Positions 8,988-15,897 are shown, numbered from the stretch's first letter. The stretch is 18,024 nucleotides of DNA from CAZVRZ01 sp964629965 (GCA_964629965.1 CAZVRZ010000112.1:1-18024), one strand, 5' to 3'. A program made the numbers and translations. Notes: a model not told the origin generated them from the letters alone.

Positions 8988-9089
8988 ACCCTTGAGCGTG
9001 ACACTCTGACCGCGCTTGATCGCCTGGTAGATTTCATCCAGGAAAGCATCTACCACCTTATCCACTGTCTCCAACTTGGTTGTAGTCGC
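8988..9089 (-). pseudogene. Remnant of an HU-like DNA-binding protein gene
   Basis: On the minus strand this stretch reads ATTTKLETVDKVVDAFLDEI followed by YQAIKRGQSVTLKG. This fits the alpha2-to-beta1 part of HU/IHF proteins, where the next residues should be a G-F-G turn. The frame then turns into unrelated sequence about 30 bp before the edge of the direct repeat, and there is no start codon or N-terminal helix. The assignment rests on 34 residues, so it is tentative. It may have been cut when the neighbouring repeat formed. Confidence 0.45.
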
Positions 9090-9099
9090 GGCGCATGCG

Positions 9100-9537
9100 C
9101 TACCCCCGGCGAGAAACGTTTTGACGGTGCCAATCGAGTGCTTCCAGGTGCGGCCAAAGAGCTTGCTCTGCCGGGCCGAGAATGGAGCGGCTTTCCAGGG
9201 TTAGCAAGTGACCGGGAACGTTCTGGGTGATGCGCAGCTCGCCCGAGAGCAGCACCAAGTACCTGGCCGAGACGCCCAGCAGGCCCTGGTCAAATGTCCA
9301 ATGGCATAGACCGCACATCGCCATGCCGTTGTGGGGATCATCGACCGTAAAGTTCACGGTTTCATGGCTGATGCTCCAGGGGATGATGTGGCCGGCATCT
9401 ACCGCCGTGCGGCCATCCGAAGTCAACATGCGCACCCCGCAGAAGGCGCAGCGGTGATCGTAGATACGCACCACTGCGGGAAAATGTACAGCAATTTCGT
9501 CAAAAAGCTTGTCAACCGGGTAACGTTCGCGTAACAT
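9100..9537 (-). CDS. Small HNH endonuclease
   Basis: 145 residues. Two zinc knuckles (Cys30-x2-Cys33 and Cys75-x2-Cys78) frame an HNH core with His50 (DAGHIIPW), Asn70 (DPHNGMAMC) and His79 (CHWTFDQGLL). This is the HNH type usually found at the C-terminus of restriction-like endonucleases of roughly 300 residues, so the protein is short for that architecture and lacks a recognition domain. Upstream the frame stays open for about 22 codons to a TGA but has no start codon, so ATG 9537 is the practical start; an N-terminal truncation is possible. It could be a stand-alone nuclease or the nuclease end of a decayed restriction or mobile gene. It lies beside the HU remnant. Confidence 0.75.
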   Translation of the reverse strand: MLRERYPVDKLFDEIAVHFPAVVRIYDHRCAFCGVRMLTSDGRTAVDAGHIIPWSISHETVNFTVDDPHNGMAMCGLCHWTFDQGLLGVSARYLVLLSGELRITQNVPGHLLTLESRSILGPAEQALWPHLEALDWHRQNVSRRG

Positions 9538-9556
9538 TGGAGGTAGCCTCGTTGGG

Positions 9557-9584
9557 AAAGGGTTGGCCTGGTAACCAACCTTTT
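9557..9584 (+). terminator. Hairpin with A-tract and T-tract, possible terminator or attenuator
   Basis: AAAGGGTTGG - 8-nt loop CCTGGTAA - CCAACCTTTT, with a T run, forms a 10-bp stem including one G-T pair. No plus-strand gene is recognised just upstream. On the opposite strand it falls in the leader of the HNH gene, so it could act there instead. Confidence 0.35.
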
Positions 9585-9760
9585 TACCAAAGAGGCTTTC
9601 GTTTTGTCAATTGTTAATGTGCCGCGGTGCGTGTTTCGCACCAGAAACTTGTCTAGTGTGACGATTGTCCGGGTGCAGGGTTTAAACAAATCGATAATGC
9701 AAACCCATCATCGGGATCATTACCAGTGGATCAGCTTTGACACTGACAAAAGAGGAGAAG

Positions 9761-10093
9761 CTATGCTTCAAAGATTTTGCGATAGTTCGTTTCCACCAAG
9801 GGCGTCAAAACATCGAAAAGATGATCCAGCTTCTGCAAGTATGCCTCTGCTTCGGGGGTAAGCTGGGCTCCGCCGCCGTGCAACCCACCAATGTGTGTAT
9901 CGAGCAGTTTCACGCCCAAACATTCTTCCATTTCGTGCACCTTTTGCCAGGCAGTGCGGTAGGGGATTCTCATCTGATCTGCCGCGGCATTGATCGAGCC
10001 TGTGGCAGCAATCGCCTTGAGCAAATTGCCCCGCCACAGCGAAAGCGCCACCTGTCCATCAACCTCAATCCATAAGTTAAACCTGGGTTTCAT
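9761..10093 (-). CDS. ModE-like winged-helix regulator, DNA-binding domain only
   Basis: 110 residues from ATG 10093; a TTG one codon earlier is possible. GGAAGGA lies 7 bp upstream. The sequence WRGNLLKAIAATGSINAAAD followed by QMRIPYRTAWQKVHEME is the LysR/ModE-type winged helix, and LTPEAEAYLQKLDHLF forms the following dimer helix. This matches the N-terminal domain of ModE, the molybdate/tungstate-sensing regulator. The C-terminal TOBE/Mop oxyanion-binding domains are absent, so the protein cannot sense the metal as E. coli ModE does. It is divergent from the AOR gene and a ModE-like inverted repeat lies between them, so control of the AOR operon is the natural inference. Confidence 0.85.
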   Translation of the reverse strand: MKPRFNLWIEVDGQVALSLWRGNLLKAIAATGSINAAADQMRIPYRTAWQKVHEMEECLGVKLLDTHIGGLHGGGAQLTPEAEAYLQKLDHLFDVLTPLVETNYRKIFEA

Positions 10094-10265
10094 CAACCAA
10101 TCCTTCCAACGCTATTGCTTTTTCCGCGATTCTGCGCGAGAATGTAAGTCCAGTTAAATAGTTTTCGAGTAGATATACTAGTGCCCCCGATCCTCCTTCC
10201 GCTCCGTTGTATTGTGAGCGCCAGGCCGAGAAAGACCCCAGGCTTGGTTTCAGGAGAAGAAAGGG

Positions 10266-10290
10266 GCGCTATTATTTTACAACATAACGC
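10266..10290. promoter_or_regulatory. Putative ModE-type operator upstream of the AOR gene
   Basis: GCGCTAT - 11 nt - ATAACGC is an inverted repeat (6 of 7 positions symmetric). The E. coli ModE consensus has CG(C/T)TATA...TATAACG-type half-sites; this one shares CGCTAT and ATAACG with nearly the same overall length. A TATTAT at 10270-10275 inside it could be the -10 box, so binding would block or reposition RNA polymerase. The AOR start codon is at 10324. Confidence 0.55.
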
Positions 10291-10323
10291 TCTGTTCACC
10301 CAACCCCCAAAAAGGAGAAAACA

Positions 10324-12090
10324 ATGCCAAGACAAATCTTACGCGTTAATATGAACGATCTGACTTTCAAATATGAGCCAGTTCCAGAAAAGTGGGCTCG
10401 CTGGGCTGGGCGCGCCATGACATCGGCCATTGTCTCGGATGAGGTCGAGCCAACCTGCCACCCCCTGGGCCCCAACAATAAACTGGTCATCGCGCCAGGA
10501 TGGGCCACCGGTTCGCCGGCGGCTCCTAGCAGCGGGCGAACATCCTTCGGCGGCAAAAGCCCCCTGACCGGCGGAATCAAGGAATCGAACGCGGGCGGAT
10601 TATCAGGGCAGAAGATTGCCAAGCTGGGCCTGGCAGCCATCATCCTGGAGGGATCTCCCAAAGACAAGCAATGGCGCCTGCTGGTGATCACCAAAGATGG
10701 CGTTGATTTTCAAGATGCAGCACACTTGGTGGGCAAGGGTATGTACGATGTAGATACAGCTCTGTGGGAGAAATATCCCGACACAGCCGTGATTGGCATT
10801 GGCCCGGCGGGTGAGTATCTGATGTCCAACGCCGGCATCTCGGTGAACGATATAGAAAATGCCCCCGGGCGTTATGCCGGGCGCGGCGGCCTTGGCGCCG
10901 TGATGGGTGTGCGCGGTGTGAAAGCGATCGTGATTGACGATACAGGCGGTCCTGGCGTAGAAATCGCCAACAAGAAACTGTTCGAGGAAGGCCGCAAGAA
11001 GCTCACCCAGTCCATCATGGAGCATGCCTTGACCAAGCGCGGCGGCGGCCTGCCATCTTATGGTACGGCAATCCTGGTCAACCTGCTCAATGAGGCCGGC
11101 GGCCTGCCCACCCGCAACTTCAGCAGTGGACATTTTGAAGGCGCAGCGAAAATCTCTGGCGAGCGGATCGCCGAAGTAATCAAAGAGCGCTGCGGCGACA
11201 AAGGTCCCGGCACGATGGGGCATCATTGCCATCCAGGCTGTATCATCAAATGCTCTAACATTTACCCCGATGAAAGCGGCGCAGTGCTTGTTTCCTGCGT
11301 TGAGTACGAAACAGCCTGGTCTTTGGGCGCAAACTGCGGCATTGATGATATTGATTATGTCGCCAAGATGACACGCGAGTGCAATGATATCGGCATCGAT
11401 ACCATCGAAGCCGGTAACACCATTGCAGTTGCCATGGATGGCGGTCTGCTCAAATTCGGCGACAAAGTCGGCGCGCTGGCGCTGTTCGATGAAATCCGCA
11501 AGGCCACCCCGTTGGGTCGCCTCTTGGGCCAGGGCGTGGTAACAACCGCGCGCGCCTTCGGTGTTCACCGCGTTCCCACGGTTAAGGGACAGTCCATGCC
11601 AGCTTACGAGCCGCGCGCCGTCAAAGGCATTGGCGTCACCTATGCCACTACTCCGATGGGTGCAGATCACACTGCCGGCTACACCATTGCGCCTGAAATC
11701 GCCGGCGTGGGTGGCAAGGCAGACCCGCTCTCTGATGCAGGCAAAGCCGAGCTCTCGCTGACCTTCCAGGCTGCGACTGCATTCATTGACAGCACTGGCT
11801 ACTGTCTGTTCATCGCCTTCCCCATCCTGGATATTCAAGAAGGCTGGGCCGGCATGGCTGAAACGGTGGCAGGTGTTACCGGCATGAATATCACCGGTGC
11901 GGATGTCATTCCGATTGGTAAAGAAATTCTGAAGATCGAGCGTCTCTTTAACGAACGCGCGGGCTTCACCACTGAGGATGACCGTCTGCCAGAGTTCATG
12001 GACTATGAAAAACTGCCGCCTCACGATGTTACCTGGACAATCACAGATGCCGAATTGGATAAGGTTTTTGCCTGGGTGCACGAGGATTGA
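10324..12090 (+). CDS. aor: Aldehyde:ferredoxin oxidoreductase family tungsto-/molybdo-enzyme
   Basis: 588 residues, the usual length for the family. AORs oxidise aldehydes to carboxylates with ferredoxin, using a bis-pyranopterin tungsten (or molybdenum) centre and one [4Fe-4S] cluster. The N-terminal domain has the expected glycine-rich stretches (SSGRTSFGGKSPLTGG near 69-84; APGRYAGRGGLGAVMG near 180-195). The cluster ligands should be Cys302, Cys306, Cys310 (HHCHPGCIIKC) and Cys494 (DSTGYCLF). Note C-x3-C-x3-C where the archaeal enzyme has C-x2-C-x3-C. The substrate cannot be read from the sequence. ATG follows AAGGAG by 6 bp. The moaD-like gene starts 6 bp after the stop, forming an operon. 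The enzyme is cytoplasmic, with no signal peptide. Confidence 0.95.
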   Translation: MPRQILRVNMNDLTFKYEPVPEKWARWAGRAMTSAIVSDEVEPTCHPLGPNNKLVIAPGWATGSPAAPSSGRTSFGGKSPLTGGIKESNAGGLSGQKIAKLGLAAIILEGSPKDKQWRLLVITKDGVDFQDAAHLVGKGMYDVDTALWEKYPDTAVIGIGPAGEYLMSNAGISVNDIENAPGRYAGRGGLGAVMGVRGVKAIVIDDTGGPGVEIANKKLFEEGRKKLTQSIMEHALTKRGGGLPSYGTAILVNLLNEAGGLPTRNFSSGHFEGAAKISGERIAEVIKERCGDKGPGTMGHHCHPGCIIKCSNIYPDESGAVLVSCVEYETAWSLGANCGIDDIDYVAKMTRECNDIGIDTIEAGNTIAVAMDGGLLKFGDKVGALALFDEIRKATPLGRLLGQGVVTTARAFGVHRVPTVKGQSMPAYEPRAVKGIGVTYATTPMGADHTAGYTIAPEIAGVGGKADPLSDAGKAELSLTFQAATAFIDSTGYCLFIAFPILDIQEGWAGMAETVAGVTGMNITGADVIPIGKEILKIERLFNERAGFTTEDDRLPEFMDYEKLPPHDVTWTITDAELDKVFAWVHED

Positions 12091-12096
12091 AAGCCT

Positions 12097-12336
12097 GTGA
12101 AGGTTGAAGTGGTTGTATTTGCTACGCTGCGCCGTTACTGGCCCGATTTAAAGGTCGGCGGCTCTCGGATTGTGGAAGTTGAGCCAGGCACCACCCTGGC
12201 CGCCTTACGCGACCAGATGGGCCTGCCCGCAGATGAGGTGCGCGTGGTCATGCGCAATCACTTACAGGCTGAACTCAGCGAAGAAGTGTGCGAGGGTGAC
12301 CGGGTGGCCTATATCCCAGCAATCGCCGGGGGCTAA
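12097..12336 (+). CDS. moaD: MoaD/ThiS-family sulfur carrier (beta-grasp) with Gly-Gly tail
   Basis: 79 residues from a GTG start. The ubiquitin-like signs are KVEVVVFATLRRY at the start, EVEPGTTLAALRDQMGLP in the middle and DRVAYIPAIAGG at the end. The C-terminal Gly-Gly is the site adenylated and converted to a thiocarboxylate in MoaD. It donates sulfur in making the dithiolene of molybdopterin/tungstopterin. It sits 6 bp behind the AOR gene, as is common in AOR loci, and is followed by a strong terminator, so aor-moaD form a two-gene transcript. It may be dedicated to AOR cofactor maturation. Confidence 0.92.
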   Translation: MKVEVVVFATLRRYWPDLKVGGSRIVEVEPGTTLAALRDQMGLPADEVRVVMRNHLQAELSEEVCEGDRVAYIPAIAGG

Positions 12337-12362
12337 GGCCATCACATTCTTTCCTTAATCTT

Positions 12363-12410
12363 AGGATGCGGCTGGACGAGATGAATTTTCCCGCCAGCCG
12401 CATCCTTTAT
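12363..12410 (+). terminator. Rho-independent terminator after aor-moaD
   Basis: A 13-bp perfect stem, AGGATGCGGCTGG (12363-12375) with CCAGCCGCATCCT (12394-12406), has an 18-nt loop and is followed by TTATATTTT. It lies 27 bp past the moaD stop and 25 bp before the next start codon. Confidence 0.85.
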
Positions 12411-12430
12411 ATTTTGAGGTATGATCAAGT

Positions 12431-13234
12431 ATGACCACTTTTCAGCACGTTTTGTGGGGTTACGAACTCACCTACCCTGACGACTGGATTCATCAGACTT
12501 TGGATGATGTTGAGGGATTTGCTGCGCTCCCCGAAGCGCTGAGAGCAGACTATCGCGGGGAGAAAAACGGGTATTTACTGGTGCGAGCAGAGTGGAATGG
12601 TTTGATGCAAGCCCTTGAATCGCTCTGGAACCAGCACATCGGCCTGACCGCGGGGATGTTGGGGGCCAAGAAAGTGGGAGCGGCGCCTTGGAAAATGGGC
12701 GGCGCTGTGGGCATGGAGGCTGAGATCAGCTTGCCCAAAAACAGCGGCCAGCGTTTGTGGGCCGGCATCCTGGAGCGTGGACCGGTGGTGCTGCACTTTG
12801 TGGTTTCGCACAACCTGGAGGAACGCCCCTGGTTTGAGCCGCTGTTCACCCAACTGATTTCCAGCTTGCGCTTCCCGGCCAACTGGGAAGGATTTCCGCA
12901 CGACTCAACCGGCCTATCCCTGCCGCCTGGTTATACCTCCGCTGCGCCAACAGAGATCATTCAAGATATTGCTGACACCGCGCTCTGGCGAGCTTACCGC
13001 GGCCAGAGCGCCGTTGGTGCTCTGCAGGCCTTTTACCTGCGCGAGGCGCAGCATCATGGCTGGGAGATCGAATCCTTTGATCCGTTTCCTGGCCCAACAG
13101 ACCTGGGGTTTGCTCGCTTTCAGGTGCGCCACGGCGAAACATCCTTCACCCTGGGCCTGATGCCATACGGTGGCGAACGGCTTAGCCGCACCAGCCCGGC
13201 CAACCTGGTGATCAAGATCAAAAGTAGCGAGTAA
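12431..13234 (+). CDS. PsbP/DcrB-like (DUF1795-type) protein of the AOR locus, function unknown
   Basis: 267 residues without signal peptide or membrane segment. The first half (LWGYELTYPDDWIHQTLDD ... LHFVVSHNLEERPWFEPLFTQLISSLRF) has the strand order and 'YPDDW ... F..I..S..F' frame of the PsbP/DcrB/DUF1795 fold. The second half (about 155-267) contains SLPPGYTSAAPTEIIQDIAD and WRAYRGQSAVGALQAFYLRE, which I do not recognise. A GAGGT 10 bp before ATG 12431 sets the start; an ATG at 12421 is in another frame. It lies between the terminator and the radical SAM gene, 5 bp from the latter, so the two are co-transcribed. A scaffold or chaperone role in enzyme maturation is only a guess from position. 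Confidence 0.8.
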   Translation: MTTFQHVLWGYELTYPDDWIHQTLDDVEGFAALPEALRADYRGEKNGYLLVRAEWNGLMQALESLWNQHIGLTAGMLGAKKVGAAPWKMGGAVGMEAEISLPKNSGQRLWAGILERGPVVLHFVVSHNLEERPWFEPLFTQLISSLRFPANWEGFPHDSTGLSLPPGYTSAAPTEIIQDIADTALWRAYRGQSAVGALQAFYLREAQHHGWEIESFDPFPGPTDLGFARFQVRHGETSFTLGLMPYGGERLSRTSPANLVIKIKSSE

Positions 13235-13239
13235 AAAAC

Positions 13240-14499
13240 ATGGGAATGAAACCTGATATCATCACAGAAATAGACGCACAGGGGCGGTTGATCTTGCCGC
13301 CGGAGGCAGCCGCACACCTGGGGCTGCTGCCTGGTACGCCCGTTCAAATTATGGTCAGTGAAAACGAAATCCGCATCGCCCGCTCGATATACCACATGGC
13401 ACGGGTGTACGTTGAGCCGACCAACGCCTGCAACCTGAACTGCGTCACCTGTATGCGCCAGGTATGGGACGAAAAGCCTGGCATGATGTCTGAAAAGACC
13501 TTCGCCCAGATCATGGCGGGTTTACAAACGCTTACGCCCCGCCCCACAATTTTCTTTGGCGGGTTTGGAGAGCCATTATCACACCCCAGGATCATCGAAA
13601 TGATCCGGCAGGCAAAGGCACTGGGCGCGCCGGTAGAGCTGATCACCAACGGCGTTCTTCTCTCAGAGAAAATGGTGCTGCGCTTGTTGGAAGTAGAACT
13701 GGATATGCTGTGGGTTTCGTTGGATGGCGCATCGCCCGAAAGCTATGCGGATGTGCGGCTGGGGGCAATGCTGTCGCAAGTCATTGAGAACTTGACCCGG
13801 CTGCGCTACCTGCGCTACCGCGGTTCACGGCTGAAGCCGACCTTGCAGTTGGGTATCGCCTTCGTCGCCATGCAGCAAAATATTGCCGAGCTTCCCCAGG
13901 TGCTGGCTCTGGGAACAAAGCTGGGCGCCAAAAAATTCTCAATTACCAACGTGATGCCCCACACTGAAGCGCTGCGCCAGGGAATTTTATACCGAGGCGT
14001 CATGTATAACGGCCCATACCAGTTCAGCGACACGCTGCCGCGCGTCAATTTACCGCGTATGGATGTCAATGAACACACCCAACAGCCGTTGGCTGAAGTG
14101 CAGCGCGGCAACTACACCATCCAGGTGGCCAACGGAGCCCTGGGCCAGGGTGTGTACACCTGCCCGTTCATCGAAAAAGGGAGCCTGGCCATTCGCTGGG
14201 ATGGCGCGGTCAGTCCGTGCCTGCCCTTGATGCATACCTACGACAGTTTTTTGGATAAGCGTCCACGCCGGGCGCATGCCTACAGCGTGGGGAATGTGCT
14301 AGAGCGTGACCTGCAGGATATCTGGCGAGACCCAGAATATGTGGCGCTGCGCCAGCGCCTACAATCATTCGAGTTTTCGCCGTGCACCGATTGCAACTGC
14401 TGTGAGCTGCCCGAAGAAAATCGTGAGGATTGCCTGGGAAATACCTTCCCCGCCTGCGGCGGTTGCCTATGGGCGCAAGGACTGATCCAGTGCCCCTGA
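13240..14499 (+). CDS. AbrB-type domain fused to a radical SAM/SPASM maturase of tungsten-cofactor oxidoreductases
   Basis: 419 residues. Residues about 5-48 (DIITEIDAQGRLILPPEAAA ... GTPVQIMV) look like an AbrB/SpoVT swapped-hairpin domain. The radical SAM core starts at 54 with the cluster motif Cys64-x3-Cys68-x2-Cys71 (CNLNCVTC), then GGFGEP (107-112, SAM binding) and LWVSLDGASPESY. The C-terminal SPASM-like region is Cys-rich, with Cys382, 385, 387, 388, 398, 406, 409 and 418, enough for auxiliary Fe-S clusters. Proteins of this kind next to AOR genes are annotated as tungsten-cofactor oxidoreductase radical SAM maturases or AOR cofactor-modifying proteins. The exact reaction is unknown to me. 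The gene begins 5 bp after the preceding one with no strong ribosome site, suggesting translational coupling. Confidence 0.88.
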   Translation: MGMKPDIITEIDAQGRLILPPEAAAHLGLLPGTPVQIMVSENEIRIARSIYHMARVYVEPTNACNLNCVTCMRQVWDEKPGMMSEKTFAQIMAGLQTLTPRPTIFFGGFGEPLSHPRIIEMIRQAKALGAPVELITNGVLLSEKMVLRLLEVELDMLWVSLDGASPESYADVRLGAMLSQVIENLTRLRYLRYRGSRLKPTLQLGIAFVAMQQNIAELPQVLALGTKLGAKKFSITNVMPHTEALRQGILYRGVMYNGPYQFSDTLPRVNLPRMDVNEHTQQPLAEVQRGNYTIQVANGALGQGVYTCPFIEKGSLAIRWDGAVSPCLPLMHTYDSFLDKRPRRAHAYSVGNVLERDLQDIWRDPEYVALRQRLQSFEFSPCTDCNCCELPEENREDCLGNTFPACGGCLWAQGLIQCP

Positions 14500-14501
14500 G
14501 A

Positions 14502-14876
14502 TCAGGTCTTTTCGTACACATTGTGCATTGCGCCAACATCGGCTAAGACAGCCTGCAAGCGCTCAGACATGCGCACACCATCGCGGTATTGGTAGGGCCA
14601 CATATGCCGGATGGAAAAAATGCCGACATGATCATTCTGGTGCAGAGGTTCAGTGCGCGAGGCGGTCAAGCCGGGCATATCGCACACCACAGAATTAATG
14701 AACAGGTAGCCGCGATCTGCATCAGCAATATCGAGCAGATCCAGCAAATCACCCACACAGGCGCCGGCAGGCAGTTCAATCTGTTTCTGGGCGACAAAAG
14801 AGCCGCCGGCTTTAGGAGCGATATCGCCATACAAGGCAAGATCAATCTGAATCACTGCAGGCTGTTCAAGTGTCAT
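14502..14876 (-). CDS. Second MoaD/ThiS-like beta-grasp protein without Gly-Gly tail
   Basis: 124 residues. IDLALYGDIAPKAGG, ELPAGACVGDLLDLLDIADA, RGYLFINSVVCDMPGL and NDHVGIFSIRHMWPYQYRDG follow the beta-grasp pattern of MoaD/ThiS proteins. Where MoaD ends in Gly-Gly this one continues with about 30 extra residues (RMSERLQAVLADVGAMHNVY) and stops at EKT, so it cannot carry a thiocarboxylate in the standard way. TGAGGT lies 4-5 bp before ATG 14876. It faces the radical SAM gene tail to tail with a 2-bp gap. A structural or partner role in the AOR system is inferred from this position. Confidence 0.75.
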   Translation of the reverse strand: MTLEQPAVIQIDLALYGDIAPKAGGSFVAQKQIELPAGACVGDLLDLLDIADADRGYLFINSVVCDMPGLTASRTEPLHQNDHVGIFSIRHMWPYQYRDGVRMSERLQAVLADVGAMHNVYEKT

Positions 14877-14992
14877 AGTGACCTCAGCGTGATTATTGTA
14901 ACATACAAAGACATATCACTTCTCGCATCCACCATCACCAGGTAGAGTAGAGAATGCGCCGCCAGCATCAACACGCATTAGGAGGTAGAACC

Positions 14993-15285
14993 ATGTTACT
15001 GCCTGAAAACCGCACCCCCACCCATCCGGGTGAAGTATTACTGGAAGAATTTCTGACCCCCATGGGGATTTCTCAGGTTGCCCTGGCCAAGCACCTTGGC
15101 CTTCCTGTGCAGCGCGTCAACGAGATTGTGCGCGGCAAGCGGGTGTCACTCCAGACACAGCCTGGCTGCTGGCACAGGCCTTCGGCACCACGCCGGAGTT
15201 TTTGATGAATTTGCAGATGGCGTATGATTTAGCGCGCAATAAGCCGAAACAACAGATTGAGAGTTTGGATGCTGTTGCGTCATAG
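14993..15285 (+). pseudogene. higA: HigA-type antitoxin gene with a one-base frameshift
   Basis: ATG 14993 follows GGAGGT by 6 bp. The first 49 codons (LLPENRTPTHPGEVLLEEFL, then the helix-turn-helix MGISQVALAKHLGLPVQRVN) are clear HigA/VapI family. At the G run 15141-15143 the frame breaks. Adding one G restores GKRGVTPDTAWLLAQAFGTT, PEFLMNLQMAYDLARNK and a stop at 15283-15285, for a normal 97-residue antitoxin. As written, the reading frame ends at 15205 with a nonsense tail. A HigB toxin is not seen on either side. Either the gene is an inactivated orphan antitoxin or the homopolymer is miscalled. Confidence 0.85.
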
Positions 15286-15575
15286 TTCGTATCTTGAGCA
15301 CTTCATGAGGCAAATAGGCCTGTAAAATATCGCCCAACCGCCCGGGGCGAATGTTGCGCTATAATATGAGCAGCTCGTCTACCACGTGTAGAAAGAGTAA
15401 CGGTGCCGTCCTTCGGGGCGGCTCCAGCCTTTTTAGAGGCTTCATATTCTTGCTGAGGTTTACATTCCTGGTGGGGCAATAAAACACCCCGACTATCCTT
15501 GATTTTGATCAGAGTGTGCGGCCGATAGGCAACTTTAAACTTTTCGGCTACCGTGTCATTTACCGTTTCATCGCC
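15286..15575. other. No intact gene; open minus frame, TATAAT and a UUCG hairpin
   Basis: The minus strand is open for 90 codons from 15575 to a TGA at 15303-15305. It is in the same frame as the Fic-like remnant, after that remnant's stop, but has no start codon and no protein family I recognise. On the plus strand TATAAT (15360-15365) is followed by a hairpin GCCGTCC-TTCG-GGGCGGC (15405-15422) and a T run (15430-15434), an arrangement that could make an RNA of about 60 nt. No good -35 is seen, so both readings are weak. Confidence 0.4.
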
Positions 15576-15680
15576 TCATGCGAACACATACCGCATCTGA
15601 GGGCCGCTGCCTGAAGAGCCTAATATCCCACGCTCAACCAGGTTGGTTAAATCACGATAGGCGCTGGAAAGCGAGATGCC
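15576..15680 (-). pseudogene. C-terminal fragment of a Fic-family-type winged helix
   Basis: The minus frame reads GISLSSAYRDLTNLVERGIL then GSSGSGPQMRYVFA and a stop. This is the wing of the helix-turn-helix that closes many Fic-domain proteins and related regulators. It begins exactly where the copied delta-60 segment starts (15681-15683), so the rest of the gene was removed or displaced by that event. Confidence 0.6.
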
Positions 15681-15682
15681 GA

Positions 15683-15897
15683 ACCCGAACCAACTGCTGC
15701 TGGGCGGCAACTTTACCTCCGTGGAAGGGCAAGCGCGCTTTAGCCTGGCACGCTATACGGTGCCGGACGCGGTCACCTGGAAGGATGTATTCCTGCCGCT
15801 TTTGAGGAAATAGATCTGAGGGCACTGCTGTCGGGCTGGAGTTGTACTCAACTCACGGGTCTGGCGTTGCTAGCGAGGCGCCTGGGCGGCCAGGATG
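15683..15897 (+). repeat. 215-bp direct repeat, right copy (truncated delta-60 tail)
   Basis: Second copy of 8743-8957 with four substitutions. Positions 15683-15813 carry the last codons of the delta-60 gene (LLLGGNFTSVEGQARFSLAR ... FLPLLRK, stop at 15811-15813) without any start, so it is a pseudogene fragment. The left edge abuts the Fic-like fragment; after the right edge comes an 89-bp block absent from the left copy. Confidence 0.97.

Noticed and set aside
8955..9230. Plus-strand 91-codon frame between the delta-60 and HNH genes
   Set aside because: It overlaps the HNH coding region and the HU-like remnant on the other strand, with no ribosome site and no recognisable domain.
10603..12081. 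492-codon minus-strand open frame opposite the AOR gene
   Set aside because: It is an antisense shadow of a strongly recognised gene in GC-rich sequence and has no similarity to a known family.
8743..15897. Composite transposon bounded by insertion sequences
   Set aside because: The bounding repeats are gene tail plus flank. They contain no transposase, terminal inverted repeats or target-site duplication that I can see.
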